A stretch of 64,000 nt of DNA. Source: Lysobacteraceae bacterium. Its GTDB lineage: Bacteria; Pseudomonadota; Gammaproteobacteria; Xanthomonadales; Xanthomonadaceae. Position numbers and translations under genes: made by a program. The stretch covers positions 20,227 through 84,226 of the forward strand of contig JAJTGG010000002.1 in NCBI GenBank assembly GCA_021299355.1. The letters run 5' to 3'. Position 1 is the first letter of the stretch, and each line of letters starts with the position of its first letter. The notes below the pieces were generated by a model. That model searched no databases and was not told the origin of the DNA. It saw only the letters and a list, made by a program, of their open reading frames with translations. Of this stretch, positions 18,700 through 29,105 are shown in pieces.

Positions 18700-21039
18700 A
18701 TGTCCGCCCGCCGTCTTTTGTCCCTTTCCGCCCTTGTTTTCAGTACCGCCGTTTGTGCGCAGACGCCGATCACACTCGACCAGGCCATGACCCATCCGGA
18801 TTGGATCGGCACACCGGTCGAACAGGCCTGGTGGTCGGCCGATTCCGGCAGCGTGTACTACCGACAGAAGCTGACCGGCAGCCCGGTGCGCGCCACCTAC
18901 CGCGTGGGCACGGATGGCGCCAGCCAACGCGTTGAGAATACGGGCTGGGCGCAGCTCGACGAAACCCAGCAGAGTTTCGACCGCAGCCGCCAGCGCGCGC
19001 TGTTCGTGCGTCAGGGCGATGTATTCCTGCGCCAGCTCGGCAGCAACAGCCTGACGCAGATTACCAAGAGCGCCGAACCTGAATCCAATCCGGTATTCGG
19101 CAGCGACGGCAGCGTCCTGTTCCAGCGCGGCAACGACTGGTTTGCTGCGCGGAACGGACTGATCGAGCCGGTGCTGCAGCTGAAGACGGAAAACGATCCG
19201 AAGAAAACTCCGCCGACCAGCGCCGCAAGCGCGCATGAGCTCCGGCTAATCGCTACCTTGGCCCGGCAAAAAGCCGAACGCGAGGCCTTGAACAAGGACC
19301 GCGATGACCGCCGTGCCGGTGACGGTAGCGGTGCGATGCCGGCCACCTACCTCGGCAGCAAGCTCGATATCTCCGGCAGCGCGCTGTCGCCGGACGGCCG
19401 CTATGCCCTGGTCACCACTACCGAAAAAGGTGCCGATGAAGGCCAGACCGGCAAGATGCCGAAGTACGTGACCGAAAGCGGCTTCGAGGAATTCGAAAAC
19501 GTACGCACACGGGTCGGCCGCAATATGCCGCTGGCGCAGAAACTCTGGCTGGTCGATGTGCGTACGCAGCGCGTGCGCGAACTCGATTTTTCGGCCCTGT
19601 CCGGCATCGCCACCGATCCACTGGCGGACCTACGCAAGGCCCAGAAACTCGATTCGCTGAAAGGCAACCGGGCGGTGCGCATGGAGACACCGGCGGTATG
19701 GAGCGCCGACGGCACGCAGGTTGCGTTGATGGTGCGCGCCATCGACAACAAGGACCGCTGGCTGGTCGGCGTCGATTTCACCGGCGGCAAACTGACCGTC
19801 CGTCACCGCCTGACCGATCCGGCCTGGATCAACTGGAGCTTCAACGAATTCGGCTTCCTGCCCGACAACCGCTTCTGGTATCTGTCCGAACAGAGCGGCT
19901 ACAGCCATCTGTATGTGGGTGAAGGCAAAGCTGCGAAAATGCTGACCGCCGGCAACTACGAAGCCAGCAGCGTGCAGTGGAATGCCGAGGGCAGCCAGGC
20001 CTACTTCCTGTGCAACCGGCGCTGGCCGGGTGATTACGAGGTCTGCCGCATCAATCGTGACGGTTCCGATCTTCGTGAAATGACCGCGCTTGATGGCGTC
20101 GAGGACTTCAGCCTGTCGCCGGACGGCAAACGTCTGGCCGTGCGCTACTCGGGCAGCTACCTGCCGGTGCAGCTGGCCGTGGTGGATGCCGGCAACGGCG
20201 AGACCCGGAAACTGACCGACACCCGCAGCGCGGAGTTTAAGGCGCGCAACTGGATCGAGCCGGAATACGTGCAGGTGCCGTCCAAACACGGCGCCGGGGT
20301 GATCTGGGCCAAACTGTACCGCCCGAAAAACGCCGAGGCCGGAAAAAAATACCCGATCGCGATGTTCGTGCACGGCGCCGGCTATCTGCAGAACGTAAGC
20401 GCACGTTACCCGGTGTATTTTCGCGAACAGATGTTCCACAACCTGCTGGTGCAACAGGGCTACGTGGTGCTCGACATGGACTACCGCGCCTCGGAAGGTT
20501 ACGGCCGCGACTGGCGGACCGCCATCTACCGGCAGATGGGCCATCCGGAGCTGGAGGATTATCTTGACGGCGTCGATTACATGGTCGCCAATCACCAGGG
20601 CGACCGGGCCAATGTCGGCATTTACGGCGGCAGCTACGGCGGCTTCATGAGCTTCATGGCGCTGTTCCGTGCCCCGGAGGCTTTCAAGGCCGGTGCCGCG
20701 CTGCGTCCGGTTACCGACTGGACATCGTATAACCATGAATACACTTCCAACATTTTGAACACGCCGGAGCTCGACCCTGAAGCCTATAAGAAGTCCTCAC
20801 CGATTGAGTATGTCGAAAACCTGAAAGGCGCGTTGCTGATCAGCCACGGCATGATGGACGACAACGTGTTCTATCAGGATTCGGTGCGGCTGTCGCAGCG
20901 TCTGATCGAAATGAAAAAGCATAACTGGACGATGGCCTCCTATCCGCTGGAACGCCACGGCTACGTGCAGCCGGAAAGCTGGTACGACCAGTACCGGCGG
21001 ATCTATGAGCTGTTCGAAGCCAATCTGAAAGCGAAATGA
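18700..21039 (+). CDS. S9 family peptidase (prolyl oligopeptidase / DPP-like), secreted (corrected start)
   Basis: Signal MSARRLLSLSALVFSTAVCAQ; GIYGGSYGGFMSFMAL nucleophile elbow; SHGMMDDNVFYQDS; ERHGY. Confidence 0.92.
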   Translation: MSARRLLSLSALVFSTAVCAQTPITLDQAMTHPDWIGTPVEQAWWSADSGSVYYRQKLTGSPVRATYRVGTDGASQRVENTGWAQLDETQQSFDRSRQRALFVRQGDVFLRQLGSNSLTQITKSAEPESNPVFGSDGSVLFQRGNDWFAARNGLIEPVLQLKTENDPKKTPPTSAASAHELRLIATLARQKAEREALNKDRDDRRAGDGSGAMPATYLGSKLDISGSALSPDGRYALVTTTEKGADEGQTGKMPKYVTESGFEEFENVRTRVGRNMPLAQKLWLVDVRTQRVRELDFSALSGIATDPLADLRKAQKLDSLKGNRAVRMETPAVWSADGTQVALMVRAIDNKDRWLVGVDFTGGKLTVRHRLTDPAWINWSFNEFGFLPDNRFWYLSEQSGYSHLYVGEGKAAKMLTAGNYEASSVQWNAEGSQAYFLCNRRWPGDYEVCRINRDGSDLREMTALDGVEDFSLSPDGKRLAVRYSGSYLPVQLAVVDAGNGETRKLTDTRSAEFKARNWIEPEYVQVPSKHGAGVIWAKLYRPKNAEAGKKYPIAMFVHGAGYLQNVSARYPVYFREQMFHNLLVQQGYVVLDMDYRASEGYGRDWRTAIYRQMGHPELEDYLDGVDYMVANHQGDRANVGIYGGSYGGFMSFMALFRAPEAFKAGAALRPVTDWTSYNHEYTSNILNTPELDPEAYKKSSPIEYVENLKGALLISHGMMDDNVFYQDSVRLSQRLIEMKKHNWTMASYPLERHGYVQPESWYDQYRRIYELFEANLKAK

Positions 21040-21043
21040 GAAG

Positions 21044-21066
21044 AGGCGCCGCAAGGCGCCTTTTCT
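21044..21066 (+). terminator. Intrinsic terminator
   Basis: AGGCGCCgcaaGGCGCCTTTTCTTT. Confidence 0.8.
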
Positions 21067-21086
21067 TTATGTCCAGGTAACCGGCT

Positions 21087-22959
<1,873 letters not shown>

Positions 22960-22973
22960 AGTGAAGGCCTAGC

Positions 22974-23378
<405 letters not shown>

Positions 23379-23473
23379 TTATAGGAAAATAACTTGGCGT
23401 TTCGCCAGAAAGGATGACAGACCCGCCCCGGGCCGGCCGGCACACTGAGCGAAACCCATACGGAGCACCACCC

Positions 23474-23737
23474 ATGATCGATCTCGCCGCCATTGATGAT
23501 TTGGCCCGCCGCCTCAGCAACCTGGTGCCGCCCGGCATGCAACAGGCCCGTGAAGACCTTGAACAGAACATCAAAGCCACGTTGCAGATGAGTCTATCCA
23601 AGCTCGATCTGGTCACCCGCGAGGAATTCGACGTGCAGCGTGCGGTGCTGTTGCGCACCCGCGAAAAGATGGACGCGCTGGAACGCACCATCGAACAACT
23701 GGAAGCCCGTCTGCGTTCGCAGGACGCCGACAAATAA
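23474..23737 (+). CDS. ubiK: Ubiquinone biosynthesis accessory factor UbiK (YqiC/BMFP family)
   Basis: MIDLAAIDDLARRLSNLVPPGMQQAREDLEQNIKATLQMSLSKLDLVTREEFDVQRAVLLRTREKMDALE. Confidence 0.88.
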   Translation: MIDLAAIDDLARRLSNLVPPGMQQAREDLEQNIKATLQMSLSKLDLVTREEFDVQRAVLLRTREKMDALERTIEQLEARLRSQDADK

Positions 23738-23758
23738 TCCATCCCCACGGGGTTTCCC

Positions 23759-25282
23759 ATGTCTCTTGCACTGGTCCACAGCCGGGCTAAATCCGGCGTG
23801 CAGGCCCCGGCTGTGCGCGTTGAGGTGTATCTCGCCGCCGGCTTGCCTGTCCTCAATATGGTCGGTCTGCCGGAAGCGGCGGTGCGCGAAAGCCGCGACC
23901 GTGTGCGCGCCGCCATCTCCTGCGCGCAGTTGGAGTTTCCCAATCGGCGCATCACGGTCAATCTGGCGCCGGCCGATCTGCCCAAAGACGGCGGCCGTTT
24001 CGATCTGCCGCTTGCGCTCGGCATTCTGGCGGCCAACGGCGCCATCGATCCGCAGGCGCTGAACGACTATGAATTCATCGGCGAGCTGGCACTGACCGGC
24101 GAACTGCGTGCCATTGATGGCGTATTGCCGGCCGCTCTCGCGGCCAAACAAGCCGGACGCCGGATGATCGTGCCGCTCGGCAATGCCGCTGAAGCCGGGC
24201 TGGCGCGCGGGGAACACCTGTATACCGCCCGCACGCTGATGGAGGTAGTGCATCATCTGCGTGGCGAGCGACCGTTGCCGAAAGCAGCCGGTGCTTTCGA
24301 TTTCATCGACGCCCCGATGCCGGACATGGCCGATGTCCGAGGTCAGCACAGCGCACGTCGGGCCATGGAGATCGCGGCGGCCGGTGGCCACCATATGCTT
24401 TTGATCGGCTCGCCCGGCTGCGGCAAAACCCTGTTGGCTTCGCGCCTGCCGGGCATTCTGCCGCCGGCCTCGGATGAAGAGGCCATCGAAAGCGCGGCCA
24501 TCGCCTCGGTGTCCGGCAAAGGCCTCGATCTGACCCGCTTCCGGCAACGCCCGTTCCGCAGCCCGCACCACACATCGAGTGCGGTTGCACTGGCCGGTGG
24601 CGGCACCCAGCCCAAACCTGGCGAAATCTCGCTGGCGCATCAAGGGGTGCTGTTTCTCGATGAATTGGCCGAATGGGACCGCAAAAGCCTGGAAGTGTTG
24701 CGGCAGCCCCTGGAATCGGGCACGGTCAGCATTTCACGCGCCGCCACCAGCGCGGAATTTCCGGCCCGCTTCCAGTTGGTGGCGGCGATGAACCCATGCC
24801 CTTGCGGCTGGTTCGGCGACAGCTCGGGCCGTTGTCGCTGCAACCCGGATGCTATCGAACGCTACCGCGGGAAGCTTTCCGGCCCCCTGTTGGACCGCAT
24901 CGACATTCACTTGGCGATGACGCGTCTGAGCCATGAAGAGCTGCATCTGAACGCGCCCTTGGGTGAGCCCAGTTCCGTCATCCGTCAGCGAGTGATTGCG
25001 GCCCGCGCTCTGCAGATGCAACGCAGCGGCGTCAGCAATGCCCATCTGTCCCAGGCCGATCTGAAAACACACTGCCAACTGAATTCAGGTAATCAGGAAC
25101 TGCTCGACAAAGCCATGAATTCACTCCAGCTGTCGGCACGGGCCACCTATCGGATTCTGCGTGTGGCCCGCACCATTGCCGATCTGGCGGCCAGCCCGAC
25201 CATTGGCACCCCGCACCTGGCCGAGGCCATTCAATACCGGCAACTCGACCGTGCCTTGAGCGTTCCAAAACGCCGTTCGTGA
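23759..25282 (+). CDS. comM: YifB/ComM-family Mg-chelatase-like AAA ATPase
   Basis: GLPEAAVRESRDRVRAAI; GSPGCGKTLLASRLPGILP; FRSPHHTSSAVALAGGG; MNPCPCGWFG. Confidence 0.95.
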   Translation: MSLALVHSRAKSGVQAPAVRVEVYLAAGLPVLNMVGLPEAAVRESRDRVRAAISCAQLEFPNRRITVNLAPADLPKDGGRFDLPLALGILAANGAIDPQALNDYEFIGELALTGELRAIDGVLPAALAAKQAGRRMIVPLGNAAEAGLARGEHLYTARTLMEVVHHLRGERPLPKAAGAFDFIDAPMPDMADVRGQHSARRAMEIAAAGGHHMLLIGSPGCGKTLLASRLPGILPPASDEEAIESAAIASVSGKGLDLTRFRQRPFRSPHHTSSAVALAGGGTQPKPGEISLAHQGVLFLDELAEWDRKSLEVLRQPLESGTVSISRAATSAEFPARFQLVAAMNPCPCGWFGDSSGRCRCNPDAIERYRGKLSGPLLDRIDIHLAMTRLSHEELHLNAPLGEPSSVIRQRVIAARALQMQRSGVSNAHLSQADLKTHCQLNSGNQELLDKAMNSLQLSARATYRILRVARTIADLAASPTIGTPHLAEAIQYRQLDRALSVPKRRS

Positions 25283-25325
25283 CTCATGGGCTGGCAATTC
25301 CCTTTCATATGGCTAAAATGACACC

Positions 25326-25670
25326 ATGAATAAGAATCATTCTCCCTTTGCGGTCGATGCCATGGTGGCACAGTCGGAAGCCGCCGCCGAACTGTTGAAG
25401 GCCATCGCCAACGCGCAACGGCTGCGCATCCTGTGCATGCTGATCGAGGGCGAGATGAATGTGTCACAGCTGAACCAGCGCTTGTCTCTCAGCCAATCCG
25501 CGTTGTCGCAGCATCTGGCGGTGCTGCGTGAAAAAAATCTGGTCAGTTTCCGGAAAAATGCGCAAACTGTCATCTACCGCGTTGCCGAAGGGCCGGCCAC
25601 CGCCATTATCCAGACCCTTCACGACACGTATTGTCCCGCCCATATAAACACCGCGCGCGGCCATACGTGA
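25326..25670 (+). CDS. ArsR-family regulator, YgaV/BigR/SqrR-like (two conserved-position Cys)
   Basis: AAELLKAIANAQRLRILCMLIEGEMNVSQLNQRLSLSQSALSQHLAVLREKNLV...IIQTLHDTYCP. Confidence 0.88.
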   Translation: MNKNHSPFAVDAMVAQSEAAAELLKAIANAQRLRILCMLIEGEMNVSQLNQRLSLSQSALSQHLAVLREKNLVSFRKNAQTVIYRVAEGPATAIIQTLHDTYCPAHINTARGHT

Positions 25671-25699
25671 TACCGAAATTTCTCAAAAGGATGTTCGCC

Positions 25700-26014
25700 A
25701 TGCCCCTATCCGTGCCGGTGAAAGAAGCCGCTGAACGTCATCAGAATGGCGCCACGCTGGTCGATGTGCGGGAGACCGATGAGTTCGAAGCGGTGTCGGC
25801 GCCCGGCGCGATCAACGTACCGCTGTCGCTGATCCAAAAGCATGGCAAAAAAGCGTTTACCAAAGCCGGTGTGGACCCTGAAACGGATGGCCTGCTCGTT
25901 ATCTGCCGCAGTGGCGGCCGAAGCGCAATGGCCTGCCAGCTCATCGGCGCACAGGCCATCAATGTCGAAGGCGGTATGCTGGCCTGGGTCACTGCCGGGC
26001 TGCCGACCTCCTGA
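25700..26014 (+). CDS. Single-domain rhodanese (sulfurtransferase)
   Basis: LVDVRETDEFEAVSAPGAINVPLSLI; active-site loop CRSGGRS; SD AAAAGGA. Confidence 0.92.
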   Translation: MPLSVPVKEAAERHQNGATLVDVRETDEFEAVSAPGAINVPLSLIQKHGKKAFTKAGVDPETDGLLVICRSGGRSAMACQLIGAQAINVEGGMLAWVTAGLPTS

Positions 26015-26409
26015 TGACGCACGTGCACGGCACGTGTCTTTGCGGCGCATTGACGTTTACCGCCGCGTTGCCCACGTTGTGGGTTGCACACTGCCACTGC
26101 ACGCTGTGCCAGAAAAATGCCGGTGCCGCATTCGTCACATGGGCCGGATTTTCCGAAGCGGATGTCACCATAGGCGATGATGCTGACGCATTGCGCTGGT
26201 ACAGCGCTACGGAAAACGCTTACCGCGGCTTCTGCGAAAACTGCGGATCGACGGTATTCTTCAAATCGGCACGTTGGCCTGGCGAACTGCACATCACAGC
26301 AGTGAATTTCACCGAGGCGCTAGACCGTGAACCACAAGCGCATGTGAACTGGGAAACGCACCAGCCTTGGCTGCATTTCAACGACGGCCTACCTCGTCAG
26401 CCGACATGA
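26014..26409 (+). CDS. GFA-family (glutathione-dependent formaldehyde-activating-like) protein
   Basis: HGTCLCGALTF; HCHCTLCQKNAGAAFVTWAGF; FCENCGSTVFF; TGATG overlap with the rhodanese stop. Confidence 0.9.
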   Translation: MTHVHGTCLCGALTFTAALPTLWVAHCHCTLCQKNAGAAFVTWAGFSEADVTIGDDADALRWYSATENAYRGFCENCGSTVFFKSARWPGELHITAVNFTEALDREPQAHVNWETHQPWLHFNDGLPRQPT

Positions 26410-26440
26410 AAAAAGGGATGGCCGGAGCCATCTCTTTTTT
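26408..26440. terminator. Intrinsic terminator
   Basis: AAAAAAGGGATGGCcggaGCCATCTCTTTTTT (stem with one mismatch). Confidence 0.85.
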
Positions 26441-26461
26441 AGGCCAAGCAAAAAGACTTTT

Positions 26462-26613
26462 TTAAGCATCGACTTGCGCGGCCGGGCTCGAATGCGGCAT
26501 GCAGATTCCCCGTAGAAGCTCCAGCGCATCCTCGTCCAAAAGCACCCGGGCTGCCGATTCGGGCTCAACCTGGATCTAAAGGCGGGTCAGAGGCTGTTTC
26601 TGGGCGAGGTCAT
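26462..26613 (-). pseudogene. Decayed small ORF (frameshift near start plus in-frame UAG)
   Basis: SD-ATG (AAAGGAGACCGCCATG) at 26613; best protein-like frame reads DLAQKQPLTRL*IQVEPESAARVLLDEDALELLRGICMPHSSPAAQVDA*. Confidence 0.45.
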
Positions 26614-26723
26614 GGCGGTCTCCTTTGCCAAGACCGTAGATCTCGAATTAATATTTGACAAATTAAATATATTAAAGAATAATATTAACAATTGTTATAG
26701 ATATAGGAATAACGGGGAAAATC

Positions 26724-27698
26724 ATGACAAAAGCACCGAAGAAAAAAGCCCAGCCGCGGTTTTATTACAAGGGTGACCGCCTGAAACCCCTGCGCGCCTT
26801 TTGCCAAACCGCCCGCCTGGGCTCGGTGTCGCGGGCGGCCGAGTCCCTGTTTCTCAGCCAACCGGCGGTGACCTTGCAGCTGCAGGCCCTGGAGCGCGAA
26901 TTCGGCACCCGCCTATTCGAACGCTTTGGCCGGCGCTGGACCCTGACCCAGGAGGGAGCCGCCTTGTACGATCTGGCCCGCCCCTTGGTGGAAGGGCTGG
27001 ACCGCATTGACAAGGACTTCCAAGAAAAGGTCGGTAATCAGGAAACGGCGGAGCTGCACATCGCCGCCGGGAGTTCGACGATTTTGTATCTTCTTCCTGA
27101 AATTGTGTCTAAATTCCGCGAAAACCACCCTAAAGTACAGTTATTTCTGCATAACGTGACAGGGCAGGACGGCCTCGGCCTGCTCCGCAATGACGGTTGC
27201 GATCTGGCGGTGGGTTCGGTGCTGGATGTGCCGGGCGATTTGGTCTACAACCCGGCCTACAGCTTCGACCCGATGCTGATCATGGCCAAAGACCATCCTT
27301 TGGCCAAAAAAGACAGTATCAAACTGGCCGATCTGTCGCCCTTCGGCTTGATTCTGCCGCCGAAACGCCTGAGCACCTGGCGGCTGGTGGATCTGGTGTT
27401 CCAGAAAAACCGGGTGCCCTACACCGTCGCCTTGGAAGTGGGCGGCTGGGAGGTGATCAAACAATACGTGGCCATGGGTCTGGGCATCTCAATTGTCACC
27501 GGCATCTGCTTGAATGCGCAAGATCAGGAACGTTTGGTGGCGCGCAACATGAAGGAATATTTTCCCTCGCGCAGTTATGGCGTGGTGATGCGTAAAGGCA
27601 AACTGCAGTCGCCGGCGGCACAGGCTTTTGCGGAGCTGGTCAAACCGGGCACGATTCCGTCATGCGGCCATTTCGAAAACGGCCACTCGGAACGCTGA
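26724..27698 (+). CDS. LysR-family transcriptional regulator
   Basis: HTH LRAFCQTARLGSVSRAAESLFLSQPAVTLQLQALEREFGTRLFER; co-inducer domain. Confidence 0.93.
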   Translation: MTKAPKKKAQPRFYYKGDRLKPLRAFCQTARLGSVSRAAESLFLSQPAVTLQLQALEREFGTRLFERFGRRWTLTQEGAALYDLARPLVEGLDRIDKDFQEKVGNQETAELHIAAGSSTILYLLPEIVSKFRENHPKVQLFLHNVTGQDGLGLLRNDGCDLAVGSVLDVPGDLVYNPAYSFDPMLIMAKDHPLAKKDSIKLADLSPFGLILPPKRLSTWRLVDLVFQKNRVPYTVALEVGGWEVIKQYVAMGLGISIVTGICLNAQDQERLVARNMKEYFPSRSYGVVMRKGKLQSPAAQAFAELVKPGTIPSCGHFENGHSER

Positions 27699-27701
27699 GG
27701 C

Positions 27702-28709
27702 TTATTGCGCGGGCGCACACACCGGATCGCGGCCGAGCATTTTATCCATGCGGCTCTGCACCTCGCACACCGGCGCAGAAGGGGGCTTCGGGCGTTTGGC
27801 CTCCTGTGCCACCAGCTGTGCTTTCTGCCATTCGGCGATACGGGCACGAATCTGTGGCAGCACCGCCTGGGCGGCGCGTTCGCCTTCCAGAATGGCCTGA
27901 TGCCGTTGTTCGAATTCGGCCGGACCGATGGCGGCCACACGCGGGCGGATGATCACTTCGGCGCGGGCCAACTCCTGCTCACCGAGTTTCTGGCCCATGA
28001 TCGCTACCGACTGGTTGACGATGCCGAGCATGCCATCGGGCGTCTTGCCGTTGGCTTTGCTGGAAATGTCGACGGCAATCACCAGATCGGCACCGAGTTG
28101 GCGTGCGGCATCCACCGGCACCGGGCTGACCACGCCGCCATCGACATAGGTTTTGCCGCCGATCTTGACCGGCTCGAACACCCCGGGAATGCTGCTTGAC
28201 GCGCGCACCGCCTGACCGGCGTTGCCGCGGTTGAACACCGTGCGCTGGCCGTTTTCCAGCTGCGTGGCCACGGCCGCGAACGGTTTGGGCAGACGCTCGA
28301 TCGGCTTGCCGCCGATCTGACCGTTCACGTAATCCTGAAGCTTCTGGCCTTTGACCACGCCGCCGGAAAAAAGACTGACATCGCGGATGGCCGACTCATC
28401 AAGCGCCACGGCGCGTTGCTGCAGACGGTAAGGATCCATGCCACTGGCATACAGCACGCCGACCACACTGCCGGCGCTGGTGCCGGCCACGACTTCAGGC
28501 CGGATGCCGTTGGCTTCCAATATCTTGATCACGCCGATATGCGCGAAGCCCTTCGCGGCACCGCCGCCGAGCGCCAGACCGATGCGGATTTTCGGCAAAG
28601 GTGCCGGCTTCGGTGCGGTGACTACCGTGGGCGGCACGGTCTTGGGCGGCGGCGTGCTGCTGCAGGCAGCCAGCAGCACCAAGGACAGAAAGAAGACGAA
28701 TCGGGACAT
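27702..28709 (-). CDS. Patatin-like phospholipase lipoprotein (RssA-like; corrected start)
   Basis: MSRFVFFLSLVLLAACSS lipobox; GLALGGGAAKGFAHIGVIKILE; GTSAGS; DGGVVSPVPVDAAR. Confidence 0.93.
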   Translation of the reverse strand: MSRFVFFLSLVLLAACSSTPPPKTVPPTVVTAPKPAPLPKIRIGLALGGGAAKGFAHIGVIKILEANGIRPEVVAGTSAGSVVGVLYASGMDPYRLQQRAVALDESAIRDVSLFSGGVVKGQKLQDYVNGQIGGKPIERLPKPFAAVATQLENGQRTVFNRGNAGQAVRASSSIPGVFEPVKIGGKTYVDGGVVSPVPVDAARQLGADLVIAVDISSKANGKTPDGMLGIVNQSVAIMGQKLGEQELARAEVIIRPRVAAIGPAEFEQRHQAILEGERAAQAVLPQIRARIAEWQKAQLVAQEAKRPKPPSAPVCEVQSRMDKMLGRDPVCAPAQ

Positions 28710-28802
28710 GCGCCGAAGTGTAGCATGCAGGCGAGCGACGGCATTTCCCCAAGCGGCCGGCACCGGCGTAAAATACAGCATCCATTCATCCAGAATCCGG
28801 CC

Positions 28803-29042
28803 ATGAGCACCGATATCCCGCCTGACCGCCTTGCCCTCGACAACCGCAGCCCGTATTTCAACGAGGCTGCGCTCGACCGCGGCATCGGCGTACGTTTCAA
28901 AGGCGTGGAATACACCAATGTCGCCGAGTACTGCGTATCGGAAGGTTGGATCCGGCTGCCGGTCGGCAAATCGCTTGACCGTCGCGGCAACGCCATGACC
29001 TTCAAACATATCGGCCCGGTGGAAGTCTGGTATCTGACCTGA
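28803..29042 (+). CDS. DUF3297 family protein
   Basis: PPDRLALDNRSPYFNEAALDRGIGVRFKGVEYTNVAEYCVSEGWIRLP. Confidence 0.8.
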   Translation: MSTDIPPDRLALDNRSPYFNEAALDRGIGVRFKGVEYTNVAEYCVSEGWIRLPVGKSLDRRGNAMTFKHIGPVEVWYLT

Positions 29043-29056
29043 GCCTGATCGGTTGT

Positions 29057-29093
29057 TAAAAAAATACCGCCCTTCCGGGCGGTATTTTTTTTT
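29057..29093. terminator. Bidirectional intrinsic terminator
   Basis: AAAAAAATACCGCCCttccGGGCGGTATTTTTTTTT. Confidence 0.93.
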
Positions 29094-29105
29094 CTGTGAG
29101 TGCTT

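Noticed and set aside
28710-29009. N-terminal extension of the patatin ORF
   Set aside because: Overlaps DUF3297 antisense; lipoprotein signal starts at 28709.
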